Source of the DNA: Taudactylus pleione | Taxonomy: Eukaryota; Chordata; Amphibia; Anura; Myobatrachidae | DNA: 64,000 bases | Direction: 5' to 3' | Assembly: GCA_031769625.1 (NCBI GenBank) | Contig: JAUIMM010000570.1 | Span: 2,914,001-2,978,000, forward strand | Shown: piece by piece, positions 41,419-53,433 of the stretch | Layout of the letters: each line of letters begins with the position of its first letter | Numbering within the stretch: the first letter of the stretch is position 1 | Notes under the pieces: model-generated | The model's input: the letters and a program-made list of their open reading frames with translations, nothing else | The model's database searches: none | What the model was told of the DNA's origin: nothing | Made by a program: the position numbers and the translations under genes

Positions 41419-42634
41419 TATTATTATTATTTTTTTGTGATTGTCCACCTTTGATTTATTGGTTTGTGCATTTCCTTTTGTAACTTTTTCTAGGTATATT
41501 GATATATTGTTTTATCGTAACTGTGTTTTAGATTTGTCTTTATATAATCTGAGAGAGTTTTTGCCCTGGAATATGATATGATATGCTTTGTCATACATCA
41601 GGGCAAATGAAATAAATAACTTTGCATGCTTACAGTATATAACGACATAGCTAAAAGGAAGAGGCGTACTGTAAACAGTAAAGCAAAACCAACCAGTCTA
41701 CCTCCTACCCTTACCTTATGCTCCTTAGTGACACATTCACATGTGAGGTTGCCGCACACCAGCTGCTACTACTAAATTGGCAAGCAGATATCCCAGCAAT
41801 ACTCACAAACCATGCCATGGAGTCCACTAAGAAAAGTTACGAGTTTGCAGAGGTCACAGTATAGAAGTACTGGGTCACTTCACCAGCTATGGGTCCTCTT
41901 TCCATAAAGTTTTTCATTTTCTGAAAAATATACAATTTAGATAAAACGCAAAATTACCAAAAATTAGACATAATATTTTAAATGGCGGAAGGACTCTCAT
42001 ATGGCCATTTGGATCATTAATTTTTATCAGTGGAGCAAATAATTATAAATATATATTTTTTTTTCAGTAATAGATAAAACTTTAATTAATTTAAAAAAAA
42101 ATTGCACTTTGCAGCAAAAATTACGAAGATCAAATATACAGTGACGTTTAGTCGAAAAAGAATGAACTTCATGATAACATTTCCAATAATTGTTAAAATG
42201 ATTGTACATCTCTATCCCTGTATGAATACGGCACAGACACATTCAGAGATGGACGCGCTTTCGGATGCAGTGGAGCGATTTTTTTGCTACTGCTACTTTA
42301 TGGGCCAAAGCCAACACGCCTAGACTACAGTATGCAGTAGTTGCGGTTGTCAGTAGCGTCATTAACCAAATATCCCAGCTATTAAGATGGGTACAGAATG
42401 AGCCCATACTTGCCAGGCAGTTTTTTCGGCTACACACCCAAAGTGGAGATAGATAATTTGCTTTTATATGGTGGCAGAAAAGTACTGCATGGGCTCCATA
42501 CAAATCTTTGCTGACATTTTGTACTACATGTCTGTAGGCTGGTCCTTAGCTGATCTGAGGTTGTAAGAGGAGTCAACCCTGTAACAGGCAACTGGAAACA
42601 CACATAAAACCGGCTCAACAAATTCTTTTGAAAG
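41161..42634. other. No gene recognised; (AT)n at 41369-41410
   Basis: A/T-rich sequence with a microsatellite of about 20 AT repeats followed by a T-run and ATT repeats. The short frames at 42027-42503 show no recognisable motif. Confidence 0.6.
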
Positions 42635-42642
42635 GCTGAGGG

Positions 42643-43712
42643 CAGGGCTTAAAGTGGTCCTGGAGAGGTGGTGGAACTCATCTCTCCCGCCGCTTACTAC
42701 CCCCCCCCCTTCCTGCCACACGTGTCTGACAGGACAAAACAAGTGTGAAAACTGTTCTTTACACACACTGTTGTGCATATTAAATGGTAAAGTGAATGGC
42801 TGCTTTGGGGGCTACTTTTTAGATGCTTATTTAGCACTCCAGCCATCAGCTGGGACTACAATGGTAGATCAGTTAAAAAGAAAAAAAAAGTTCTATATCA
42901 TCAGTGTTATTTTTCTGCCGTGCCTCTGAGTATTTTTATGGGGTCCCCACAAACTAGTCTATGTCACTTGGATGCCCTACGTTTTTTTGCAACCCCTATG
43001 TATTGCCTTTGCTCGATTCATTCCTTACCTACAGTATATGCTGGTTTCTCTGAAGAAATTGAGCCTCTCTAAGACAGTGAGTGGTTCTCTGTCTGTGGGA
43101 CTTCTGCGAAGGGACTTGGTGGAGGTGGAACTAGTTCCACCTACCATTAGAGGGGATGGAACTCAGGGCCTGATTCAGACCCATTCGCAAGCGCTTGAGC
43201 GCTCGCGAGCGGGTTGATGGTGTGCTCTGCGCATGCGCAGCGGCCGCACTGCGCGTGCACAAGCCCCAGAGCGAGAGAGAAAATCTCTCACTCCGTGGCT
43301 CACTAAAAAGGGGGTGGCTGTCGATGTTGATCGACAGCTCACCCCGTTTTGCAGGCGTGGCCAGTGGGTGGCTTCACAAACGGAGGCGTTCCCAAGCGAA
43401 CGCCTGCCGTTTGTGGGCGGCCACACTGACATCACCAGCTTTATTAGAGCCAGAAGCTTTCTGGGGCTTGCGGCCACGAGACCCTACCACAAGGGTCTCG
43501 TCGCAAATCCGATGGTCGCGATGGTCTTGACCATTGCGACCATCATCCTGGCCGCACACAATAGCTGTGGGTGGTCACCCACAGCTATGCTAGCGGCCAA
43601 GAGGCCGCACAAAAAAAAAAAACGCCCAGATTCAGAGCGAGCGCTCTTTCAGAGCGTCTGTCTCTGAATCAGGGCCTCAGTTCCAACCCGTTCTTGCCCA
43701 CTTTAACCCCTG
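42643..43712. mobile_element. hAT element F (CAGGGCTTAAAGTGG ends) with a nested Harbinger MITE
   Basis: It runs from CAGGGCTTAAAGTGGTCC to GCCCACTTTAACCCCTG. The flanks GCTGAGGG (42635-42642) and GCAGAGGG (43713-43720) match at 7 of 8. Inverted TGGAACT words recur subterminally. Without the nested MITE it is about 560 bp and non-coding. Confidence 0.8.
43166..43676. mobile_element. 511-bp Harbinger-type MITE
   Basis: The ends GGGCCTGATTCAGACC and GTCTCTGAATCAGGGCC are flanked by TCA (43163-43165 and 43677-43679). Internal palindromes include ATGGTCGCGATGG and GGCGTTCCCAAGCGAACGCC. It is closest in style to 32474-32990. Confidence 0.85.
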
Positions 43713-44019
43713 GCAGAGGGGCACTGGCTTTTCCAAAGGCCAGCAATTTTGTGACCATGGGACTGTCCCCAGTGACACATGCTGTTGGGCTCTTCAAACC
43801 AGGCCTCCACATATATGAACCAGAAGGACTATACCTCCATCCCATTCTTCATCATAAGATTGCCAACTAATATGACTGCACACCTTAATTTTAAACATAA
43901 TAAGAGATGCTTCCATGCTGAGACTTGTAGTACAATGCAGAAGAAAGAAAATGTAAGTGCACGCTCTATATACAAACAACAATGATAGTCAAATTAGCAT
44001 AATGACACAGTCAATCAAC

Positions 44020-44600
44020 ATTGATATTGTGTTTCTGGGGCTATATCACATATTTACTAATGCTTAAAAAAAAAAAAAACTTTCTATTAGTAAATGTGTG
44101 ATTTTGCCCCAGAAACACAAAATCGATGTTGATCGATTTTTATCAATTTGAAATCTATGAAAATTGATTAAAATCGACCTTTAGTAAATAAACCCGTAAG
44201 GCTAAAGCAAAACTTAGAATCTGAACAGGGTCAGTTGGATGATAATCAAGCAAGCAAAACAAGCAAAACAATCAAGCCTTGGAGTTTTTAGGCTGCTGGA
44301 CTAGGGAGCCCCCTCATGTCTCTGCAGAACATTACGCCTGAGAGTTGTGTCTCTGGATGGACATACTGGGGGTTATATTTATCAAAGTTTGATTTTACAT
44401 TCGATATGCTGTTCGATTTAGCTCACCTCAAATCAAATGTACAAATCCCTCATCAAATCCCACATTTACTAAAATTCAATTTTAGAAACCTTTTCTAAAT
44501 CGAATTCGATTTGGTATGATTTTGAACAGTGATTTGATGTTCGATTTTGCACGCCCATGTACAAATCAAACACTAAATCCCTCTCCAAATCGAACTTCAA
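44020..44600. repeat. Palindrome and FIGURE-style inverted repeats of MITE type
   Basis: At 44030-44118, GTGTTTCTGGGGC...CATATTTACTAA and TTAGTAAATGTGTG...GCCCCAGAAACAC are inverted arms around an A-run. At 44370-44600, repeated AAATCGAA/TTCGATTT words follow GGTTATATTTATCAAAGTTT, a MITE-like start with no partner end. Confidence 0.5.
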
Positions 44601-44745
44601 ATCCCCAAATGAATAAATCTACTTCATGCTTTCAATTTTAGCATGAGCAGGTCTGATTGACACAGAGGCATGCACAGATCAGTGAGATCCGTGCATGCAT
44701 CTGTCTGTAAAAATCTTAGAAAAAGTATTAGAAAAAATAAAACAA

Positions 44746-45080
44746 ATTACGTGGGGTTCCCCCCTAAAATCGCAACCAGCCCTGGACTTTTCAGAGCTAG
44801 TCCTGGTTGTGTAAATACGGGGGACAAAAGATATAGGGGTCCCCTGTATTTACCACAAACAGCAATTGGCTAAGTAAGCCGGCCCTTGTTTTGGAAATAC
44901 AGGGGACAAAATTACGTGGGGTTCCCTTCTAAAATCACAACCAGCCCCAGTCTTTTCAGAGCCAGTCCTGGTTGTGTAAATACGGGGGACAAAAGAAGTA
45001 GGGGTCCCATTTATTTACCACAACCAGCACTGGGCTAAGCGAGCCGGTCCTGGTTTTGGAAATACAGGGGACAAAATGAG
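44746..45080. repeat. Tandem duplication, unit about 166 bp, two copies
   Basis: ATTACGTGGGGTTCCC begins at 44746 and again at 44912. The words GTCCTGGTTGTGTAAATACG, GGGGACAAAAG and GAAATACAGGGGACAAAAT recur in both copies. The two copies are about 90 percent alike by eye. Confidence 0.9.
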
Positions 45081-45083
45081 TAA

Positions 45084-46138
45084 GGGTCCCCTTGTGGCAC
45101 ATAGTAATGCCCCTTACACACTATGAGACCCCACCAGCAACTCACGTCCCCCTATGTCCCTCTGGTAACCTCTCACCCCACCTATGTCCTTCCAGCAGCC
45201 TCTGTCCTCCCTCTGTGTTTGTCCAGCAGTCTCTGTCCTCCCCCTGTGTCCGTTCAGCAGGTGAATTTGTTGCAGGTCACCAGTGTACCAGCAGGCAGCC
45301 GCATCCATTGACAGTTTTGGGTTGTCTATGTGTACAAATTCCAATGATTATTAAAGAAATAGGTTGCAGATTTTGAATTGCCATGGTACTTCTCCTAGAT
45401 TATGGGTAAATATTAAGGCGAGAGTTCACAGCGCTTACTTCTATCTCTTGGAAGAAAAAAGGGAGGGGGGTGGGAGGGGGATGGGTCGGGACAACATGGG
45501 GTAGATAGCGTATGGATCCCTAAAAAATGGCAGCCACAAGAATACTGTATTAAATCAGTAAATATTTATTTCACCAGATTATAGTATTAAAAATATTGAG
45601 CTCAGAATACATGAACTGTAAATGGCAGGATTCTCCATCTCAGTATAGATGATAATTTACATTTCATATGGCAAATAATAAATTAGTGATAAAAAAAGCA
45701 TTATATTCCATTCATAACAAAAATAAAGATTTAGCTTACAAAATTAGACAGCATATATACATATAATATACATACACCAGTAATGAATACATATAAAAAA
45801 GTCCCATGATCTGATCCTTCCTGAGTCATTAAGTACCTAATTGGTACAAATTGATCTGCAGCTAAGAATATCTTTATGAAAAAAACAGCTTAACCAATAT
45901 AGGTTCAGGCTGTGGATATAGAGCCTGTAAATTGATGCAGCATGCGACTATAAATGTGCTTATAACGTCCAGAGATCTGATCCTCCTTGGTGTGAAAGCA
46001 ATTATATAGTGCAATATGAAGACAGACAAAAGTCCAATGAACTAATCCTCATGTGTGCTCTATCACACTTATTCTGCGGCTGGTTAGTGCAGGCATTCAA
46101 TAAACAAATGCTGTAGGTGGATGCACTCATCCTGCCAG
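45084..46138. other. No gene recognised
   Basis: It contains irregular CCTCTGTCCTCCC words (45170-45260), a G-rich stretch at 45462-45490 and A/T-rich sequence. No domain or paired ends were seen. Confidence 0.5.
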
Positions 46139-46205
46139 GGTCATAGAAACATAGAAACATTTGACAACATATAATAACCACATGGCCAATCTGCCCTTTT
46201 TGGGT
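46139..46205 (-). repeat. CR1-type 3' end, short copy
   Basis: GGTCATAGAAACATAGAAAC and CCACATGGCCAATCTGCCCT match, with divergence, the 3' region of the CR1 copy at 39308. It is interrupted after 46205 by a GGTTAGGGTTA-like repeat. Confidence 0.6.
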
Positions 46206-46365
46206 TAAGGATGGGTTAGGTTAAGGAAGGTTGTTAGTGGTTAAGGGTTGTTTGGGTATTAGTGTTAGGGTATTAGAGTTAGGGGTTAGTGCTAGGGAGT
46301 TGGATGTTAAGGTTGTTTGGGTATTAGTGCAATGGTATTAGAGTTAAAGTAATAGGGTTAAAGGT
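46206..46365. repeat. Degenerate GGTTA/TTAGGG-rich repeat
   Basis: Irregular units such as GGGTATTAGTGTTAGGGTAT and GGTTGTTTGGGTATTAG occur about eight times. The style is that of the complementary strand of 35550-35655. It is not a pure telomere array. Confidence 0.6.
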
Positions 46366-46369
46366 TTCA

Positions 46370-47359
46370 TGGGATGTCCGTACTATAATATTCGAAGAGA
46401 CCATGACATGCACTGTACACCATTATGCATACATTAAGGGCCCTACTAACAGGGTCACTGGGTACCTCATATGTCGCAGCTTAACAGGAGTGGGCTTGTG
46501 TCATCCCGGCAGCACCCCTGCCCCACTAGACCCAGCACCCAAGAGGGTACCCTTCCCTAGACCCAGCACCCAGGAGAGCCCTCCTGTCATGGTTCTGGTA
46601 TTCTGTAGATCTGGCACGGTGCCCAGGGTATTAATGAGGAGTGCAGGAAACAGGAAAGCTTCAAAATACCACGACTCAAAGGTAATAGAGGTACTGGCAG
46701 GCTAGAGACACTGGGAATCACGGACCAGAGCAATGCAAGGATACTGTCGAAACTGGATAATTGGCTGAGACAAGATCAGCTTAAAATTAGATCGAAACAA
46801 CGCCATCTTGCGAATGGAATCCAGACTCCATCTTATAAATAAGAATCTGCACAACGCCAATTTGCGAATGGCCGCCCAGCGCCATTTTAAGTTACAATTC
46901 ATGAGCTCGGGAACATATGGCAATGTTTTAATTATCCTTTCAGAAACCGTACCCTGATGTATCTTAGGACAACCTTGCATAAAAAAATACCATAACAAAC
47001 AGTATTCACGCAGAGTCTAGAAAAACAGCTTCCTGAGAAAAGTAATCAGAAAAGACAATACACCAGGAACTGTGGGTGTTTTTGCATGTAAAGGGAGAGA
47101 CCTCACATGTGGACAGGTGTAGCTATGGCAATTGTAATATGGCCCAGACACTTGAATTTGACTGAATGAACAATGGTAAGAAATCTGCTTGAAAAGAACT
47201 GACACAGGTATCCTAATTAGGCAGAAGAAAGATTTAAACTCACTCTCAGACAGGATGGCACCAGCAATCGGCTGGGGGTCTCCACCCTGTTTGAGAGTGA
47301 AGCTCACTGCCCATAACACATTGCATTGCAGTTTAAAAATGTTAGTAGGGAATTATATA

Positions 47360-47398
<39 letters not shown>

Positions 47399-48337
47399 TC
47401 CATCATAAATAGAGTCACATGCATAAACACCGCACATTATGTACAGTTGCGCTGTTAACATGTCACACATTAGTGAATGCATAATACCCCGGATGCGAAC
47501 ACTGTTTATTAGCTTTGTGCATACGCATCTGCCCCAAGTTAACTAGCATCTTTTCCCAAACCCCAAATACTTACACACTGCACATTCACATAACAGGTTC
47601 CATAGCTTCAAAGTATAAGATTCAAGTTTTATCCATTTATTACTAATGCTGTGAAATAAAAGATTATTTGGTATCTAAGGTTTAGTACATGATAAGCAAA
47701 CAGTGTTTGGTGTTGTACTGATCGACTTTTTCTCAACAGCTTTCCGGTATCATCAGTGAGAAGATCGCAACCTGCATTCTCAATATATGAACAGTACAGA
47801 GTTAAAACACTAAAATGTACTTTGTAAAATTAACAGCTTAGATTTGCATGCAGGGGGAATAGAGGAGACAATAGGCTGTCGGAGGCTGATCTGTGTCCAT
47901 TTGAATCGACCTGTTAAATGTCCTGTTACAGAAGCACCGTGATGGAGAACCAATGGGATTGCAACAAAACTCTCTACTGTATAGTCTATTTCTGTAAGGG
48001 TATATATATGTGTGTTCTGACCCCAGTCTTCATGCTGATGCTGTTGATGGAGGTTTCTTGTTGATGCCAGAATTTGGTCCCAGAGCGCGTGAGTATGTAT
48101 AACTGTACCTTGGATCTGTATAATTTCTTTGCGCTGAATTGTACTTAGATCACAGCGTGTAACTATCTGTACTTTGCTTGAATAACACTTTGTCCTTTGG
48201 AAACACATGTTCAAGGTCTGAAGGCTTTTATTTTACTGTATGACTGCGTACGCAAATAGCGTCAATTTTAGAAGGTATAGGCAGGTTTTTAGAAGGTATA
48301 GGCAGGAACGTATAGAGGTTTAAATTCAGTATCCTTA
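46370..48337. other. Unassigned region upstream of the retroviral leader; (AT)n at 47357-47396
   Basis: This stretch should contain the retroviral 5' LTR if the insert is complete, but no TG...CA boundaries could be fixed without the 3' LTR. A TATAAATA at about 46837 and AATAAA at about 47654 are present but unpaired. A minus-strand open stretch of 134 codons at 47810-48214 has no motif I recognise. Confidence 0.3.
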
Positions 48338-48357
48338 GTTGGGGGCTCATCGATTGA
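48338..48357 (+). promoter_or_regulatory. Candidate primer-binding site (tRNA-Pro type)
   Basis: TTGGGGGCTCATC resembles the first bases of the proline-tRNA primer site used by many class I retroviruses (TGGGGGCTCGTCC); later bases diverge. If correct, the 5' LTR ends just before it and the leader is about 960 bp. Confidence 0.35.
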
Positions 48358-49189
48358 GGTCACTTACCAATTCACACGATAAACATATGGTTATCCATCT
48401 CTCACCAAAGGGTGGAGTGGCCACACGCAGGGTTTACCTGCAACGACTTGATGCTGAGAGATCGCTATCCGTTATCGTGTGAGTCAAGGTACGCTGACTA
48501 GAATCTAGGGACAAGAAAGGAAAAAGTTTGTTTTCCTTTGTTGATAGAATTTCACGCTAAAAAGGGTGCCGCAGTATTGCGCACGCGGCTGAGTCGCATT
48601 TTTGCGCGCGCAGCAGAGACGCACTTTTGCGTACACAGCTAAGGGTAATTCATACGGTTGTGTAGTAGTCGCATTATTGTGTATGCGACTAGTCGAACAA
48701 TAGCGTATACGTATTTCCGGTTGTGCTGCCACGTGTTTAAACAAAGCTGTTGAGTTTACATTATCAACTGTCATCAATAACTGGGTTAACATGTATTTTT
48801 CTGCGCAGGAAAAAAGTGTGGAACTGTGAGTATTTATTTAGGGTGTAACACGGGACCTAAATACTAAGGGTATCGTAGGACCCTCAAGTGCTAGGCGCAG
48901 GAGTTGGCCTAGTAACTCGGTAGAAGCTTACCGTTTACTTTACACAAGGCAGGTGTATGGGTTGTTATTTTTGTTAGAGTTCGGCTCCCAGTGTGATTAT
49001 AGTATTCAGTAATCAATGTGTGTGATCTGTTAGGCTTATTTGAGCACTATAATTGAACCGCATAGTTTTGGGATAAACTGTGATTGTGAACTGGTGAGAG
49101 GGTGGACGAAATCAACTGCCCCCTTGCAGTTGGAAAGTACTCAAAAAGTGATCACTGCGTGGAAGCTGCCTTTCTTCCATAGGTGAGTG

Positions 49190-49256
49190 GAGGCATCTAG
49201 AGGTCTTCCATAGGGTTCGTGGATACACCCTTTTTCCAAGGCGTACGCAGGTAAGT
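49190..49256 (+). promoter_or_regulatory. Candidate retroviral splice donor(s)
   Basis: CAGGTAAGTG near 49248 and ATAGGTGAGT near 49180-49190 fit the 5' splice consensus. They lie just before the gag start, where the donor for env mRNA usually sits. Confidence 0.45.
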
Positions 49257-49321
49257 GAAAGTATCTTGATTGTCTTTCACCAGTTTAAATCTTTATTGAA
49301 AAACGTAGGAGTTGTCCCAAA

Positions 49322-50157
49322 ATGGGAGGCACGCAAACAATAGAGATGTTAGACAATGATGTGCTGCTAATGGAAGCGCCGCTTGGATCGGCCCGTTGTA
49401 TTATGCATACTAAGGCCCTCATTCAGAGCCACTCGCTAGCGGCAGTACGCTCGTTCCGAGCGATGTTCGCACATCTGCGCATGCGTACAGTTTTTAGTAC
49501 GCATACGCGAACCAGTCAGTGCGGCCGAAAATCGTTGGTACGCAATATAGCGAGGGCCTGCTATTTTGAGTGACAGAATGAGGCGTATGTGGGTGGTAAC
49601 AGGGGAAGGTGCTTGAAAACGGGGAGTGGAGATCCGAACGCAGGCGTGCTTAAAGGTCAAAACGGGCGTTTTAAGGGAGTGCATAATTAATACAGCAGCG
49701 TCATTGACCACGTCACTTGGTTTTTTTTAACTCAGAACTGCTCGCAAAATAGCGGTTGAAAACACCAACCACAAGAATAGCGAGCAGTTCATACGCTGTA
49801 CGATGTACTCGATTAATCTAATAAATAGCGGACATGACGTATGGTGCGTGCGGCCAGGGGGCGTTTTTATCAAATAAACGAGCGTATGTTTTGCTCGCTC
49901 GTTCAGACTTAGAGGTGGGAACAGACTGCAATTTGCGAACGGATCATTTGAATAGCCACCCCTTGTTTTTGAACGAACGACCACAAATAGCGAACGGCTC
50001 TGAATCAGGCCCTAAGTACGGTGCTTATGCAATAAGATATTGTGATGTATGGTTTAAGATAACGATGAAGAGTGTTAGGCCGTTCCCCAGAATTGGTAGT
50101 TTTGATAAAGATGTATTGAATAATGTCCGGGATCACATCAGCCTGATGCGTTCTTGA
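49322..50157 (+). pseudogene. ERV gag, matrix region, interrupted by a MITE
   Basis: An ATG at 49322 in the context of a Gly at position 2 (MGGTQT) could allow myristoylation, as in retroviral matrix proteins, which target Gag to the membrane. About 30 codons are followed by the MITE at 49414-50012. The gag frame resumes at 50013-50015 with the duplicated TAA and runs to a TGA at 50155. Beyond it, 50158-50728 is a mixture of open and closed stretches that probably belongs to the matrix/p12-like region. No strong matrix signature is visible; the assignment rests on position. Confidence 0.6.
49414..50012. mobile_element. 599-bp Harbinger MITE, copy 3, in ERV gag
   Basis: The ends GGCCCTCATTCAGAGCC and GGCTCTGAATCAGGCC are flanked by TAA (49411-49413 and 50013-50015). 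Internal words (GTGGGTGGTAACAGGGGAAG, CGTCATTGACCACGTCACTT, GGGAGTGCATAATTAATAC) match the other 599-bp copies and the left end of the Harbinger element at 53144. Confidence 0.92.
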
Positions 50158-50728
50158 GTGAAAAAGGTAAAACATAACGAATGTTTAAAGTTGTGGCAGC
50201 ATGAAGGGGATGCGTGGCTTAAAATTGTGCAAGCGGCGCAAACTAGCGTTGCGAACGCACTGCCAGAAATTACACCCGCGGCGCTAAATTGCAATGCGTG
50301 CGAGCCGCAAAACGGTGTGCACGTGCGGCAAGGTAGTGTTGCGGAAGGTATTGCCAGTAGTTCACGGCACCACCACCATCTTATGTGGATGGGGGTGCAG
50401 GTACAGTTATTGAAAAAAACCATAAAAATGTAACAAACAATTTGTACCCTCTCTTAAGTAACCATAAGGAAAATGTTTATGATGTGGATAATGAGTCTAT
50501 TGTCATGTCTGCCATTTCCCATGCTGTACACATGTTACATGCTGCACCACGATAAGCACGGGAAGTGTTATCATCCTCTGCACCCGTAGAGGAAGTTGTT
50601 AATACTATATGTTGCAGCAACAGACTAAACCCCCAGCCAGGTAATAAGGTCAAAGGTAGCAGTGCGGCCGGTCTGCATCCCATCCGGACAATAACTGTTC
50701 GAATGAGAATGCGGATGCGAATGGAGTA

Positions 50729-51316
50729 GTGCCCACAAGGGAAGTAGTAATGCACTGTCCTTGGACAAGAGCAGAGCTAAATTCCATCATGAATGATTTC
50801 CCCGATCGCAAAAAGGAATTAGCCAAATGTCAAAGATTTTTGAGAAATTTGGGTAGTTCCCATGAGCCAACTAACAAAGATTGGCGAGTAGTGTTAAGGG
50901 CTTTTCTTCCACGCAATATCGACGTGACAAAATTCATCACAGATTGTGTATTGGATGGAGACGTTCCCTTAACAGACCGAATTAATCAAGATAACATTTC
51001 CCGCATTGTAACTCAATTGGGTATATATTTTCCAGTAGTAGTTAACTGGAACAAAATTTTCACCATAAAACAGAAAGAGAGTGAATCTGCAGAAGATTAT
51101 TGCGACCGGGCTCTGCAGGCTATCACCCAGTACACTGGGTTAGAAGATATTAAAGATAGTACTCACCACAGGGGAATGATTGTCACTGTACCCATGGATG
51201 GTCTCAAAGAGGACCTTAAGACCCATGTTCATACCTCACAGTCTGGCTGGAGGGGAGTCACAATAGATACCCTCATAGAATCTGCCATAGAACACGACAA
51301 AAACATCTCTAAATAG
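50729..51316 (+). pseudogene. ERV gag, capsid region
   Basis: An open stretch of 195 codons begins with a WTRAELNSIMNDFPDRKKEL motif near its start. That resembles the beginning of class I retroviral capsid ('W....L..W....P'), which forms the viral core. Further landmarks are QKESESAEDYCDRALQAI, the major-homology-like region with its Gln/Glu and conserved hydrophobics, and an IESAIEHDKNI end. A stop at 51314 closes the frame before the nucleocapsid, which lies in another frame, so gag is broken here. The ATG at 50729 is internal to the ancestral gene. Confidence 0.75.
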
Positions 51317-51599
51317 AGAGCGACCCAGAGCGAGAAACTAATGGCTGTCAGTATTCAAGCTCTAGAAGGAATGACGGTAACATCACAGCTAACAGACACA
51401 CCTGCACCCACATCCACAACTGGACCTGCACCTGAACAGTTACACGTCCAAACCACAGCAAACACAGCCCTACCCCACTTATCATTATCATACACAACCA
51501 CAGGCCCCATACTACCCACAAACTCCATACCTCCCACAATATCCTTTTCCTCAATATCCTTACCCATACACACCATTTTTCTCTCCTGCTCAACCCACA

Positions 51600-51795
51600 C
51601 AACAATCCTTTTCTTCATCTAACCCACGAAAGTGTTTTAATTGCAACCAGCAAGGACATGTAAGTAGGAACTGTACGGCAAAAAGGGTAGGACCCCCAAA
51701 CCAGGGAATACCTGGATATCCCCATAAAGGATATACACAGGCACCAGCTCCAATTGTGGCTGTTAATGCTTTATTTGAGAGTGGGAGCCAGCGCT
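51600..51795 (+). pseudogene. ERV gag, nucleocapsid zinc knuckle
   Basis: Codons from 51633 to 51674 give CFNCNQQGHVSRNC, a single CX2CX4HX4C knuckle that in retroviruses binds genomic RNA. Flanking basic and Gly/Pro residues are typical. It is in a different frame from the capsid stretch. A TAA at about 51796 follows, at the place where class I retroviruses have the gag-pol stop. I cannot tell whether it is that original stop or a later mutation. Confidence 0.75.
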
Positions 51796-51829
51796 AATGG
51801 TCAGGTCATACCTGTAGTCTACAGATAGT

Positions 51830-52389
51830 CAGGTTAACGGGGGTACTAGGGAAGAGCCAGTCATGATGGTTGATGTAGCTGGTACTAAATACCCTTTTCT
51901 TGTAGACACAGGGGCGACCAGGTCAGTGATAAAATCTCCAGTTAATTTACAGGTAACCAACGAGACAGTACCAACAATAGGCGTAACAGGTAAAATGCAA
52001 CATTATCCTTTAACAAAATCCACAGAGGTTACTATTGGGCCGTTGCATACCAGGCATTCTTTCCTCTGGCAGCAGCAGCTCCTACTAACCTACTGGGAAG
52101 GGATTTGTTGTGTAAGATGGGATGTGTCATATATTGTACCCCTGATGGTGTATTTTTAGATATCCCAGAGAGAGTTGCGCTCGAGGTGAAGGATATATTG
52201 GACACTCCCCAAAGGATAATGTATCACTCTACCAGTTTAAATGAAAATCCATCTCAGGTAGATCAAATGATATCCCAAATTCCAGATTCACTTTGGACCA
52301 AGGATGGACAGGACACTGGATTAATGGCAAACGTAAGCCCCGTAATGTTAAATTTAAAAGGTGGTAGGCAAGCTCCAAAAATTCTCTAG
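51830..52389 (+). pseudogene. ERV protease and start of reverse transcriptase
   Basis: The aspartic-protease motif DTGATRS is encoded from 51905, in the frame beginning near 51863, with a VDVAGTKYPFLV lead-in. It would cut the Gag-Pol polyprotein as a dimer. Later, around 52080-52110, the frame shifts to a second stretch (52105-52389) that covers the protease C-terminus and the linker into reverse transcriptase. That stretch ends at an in-frame TAG at 52387. The second conserved protease region (G-R-D/N) is near 52098-52104 at the frame change. It is not intact. Confidence 0.7.
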
Positions 52390-53143
52390 TACCCACTAAA
52401 ACAGGAGGTAGAATTAGGGGTTTATCCAGTAATTGAGCAATTATTACAACAGGGAATTTTAGTTCGTACAGCTAGTGTAGCCAACAGTCCCATCTTTCCG
52501 GTAAAGAAGAGTGGTGGGAGGGGTTATAGGTTGGTACAAGACCTTAGAGGTCTTAATAAGGTAGTAGAGAGCCAATTTCCCATAGTGCCAATTCCAGCTG
52601 TCATTCTTATGCAGATCCCACCAAATGCAACCCATTTCACTGTCATTGACCTCTGTTCTGCCTTCTTCTCTGTGCCTCTCCATCCTGACTGTCAGTATCT
52701 ATTCGCTTTCACATACAGGGGTGTACAATACACATGGACACGATCGCCCCAAGGTTTCATAGACAGCCCTAGTATCTTCTCCCAGGCCTTGCACGACTGT
52801 TTACAATCTTTTCAACCTGCCAATGGGTCTGTTCTAATTCAATATGTGGATGATTTATTGCTATGTCATGTTTAAATGATACTAAACTTTTGTTACTTCA
52901 CCTCTCGCACACAGGACACAAGGTTGCTAAGGACAAACTACAGCCGTGCCAATCCAGAGTAAAATATTTGGGACACTGCCTAACTCAGGGGTCACGACAT
53001 CTCACAAATGACAGAATCCAGGCCATACATAACATGACACTGCCGCAGAACCAACAGCAAATCCGTACCTTCTTGGGAATGTGTAGATACTGTAGAATGT
53101 GCATCCTAGGTTTTCTATTTTGGCCTTGCCATTACAGGACTTA
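52390..53143 (+). pseudogene. ERV reverse transcriptase, 5' part, cut by the Harbinger element
   Basis: The frame encodes PVIEQLLQQGIL, RLVQDLRGLNKVVE, the first catalytic region FTVIDLCSAFFSVPLH and the second, QYVDDLLL (YVDD at 52843-52854). These are hallmarks of retroviral reverse transcriptase, which copies viral RNA into DNA. A stop at 52873 and a frame change lead to the thumb/connection region (52863-53143) with KYLGHCLTQG and QQQIRTFLGMCRYC. The gene is then cut at 53143 by the Harbinger insertion and continues at 60472. Palm catalytic residues are visible, but stops and the insertion make it inactive. Confidence 0.85.
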
Positions 53144-53433
53144 GGACCTCATTCAGAGTCGGTCTTTCTGCGCCTGCGCATGGCTAGCTGTGCGCATGTG
53201 CGTACGAGCTCTACCGATGAAAAATACTGTCGGTCGTAGGGCTTCCGACACGGAAGTGGATAGCTAAAGTTGATTGACAGGAAAGACCGTTTGTGGGAGG
53301 ATACGGGGGTGGTGGTCTGCAAACGGAGGCGTTCTTCAATGTTTCCAGGCGCTTTAGGGGAGTGCATAAATTATCTGCTTGGTGACAAGAAATATGGGGA
53401 CTGGGCAACAGGTGAGGGAGGAGATATCCAGGG

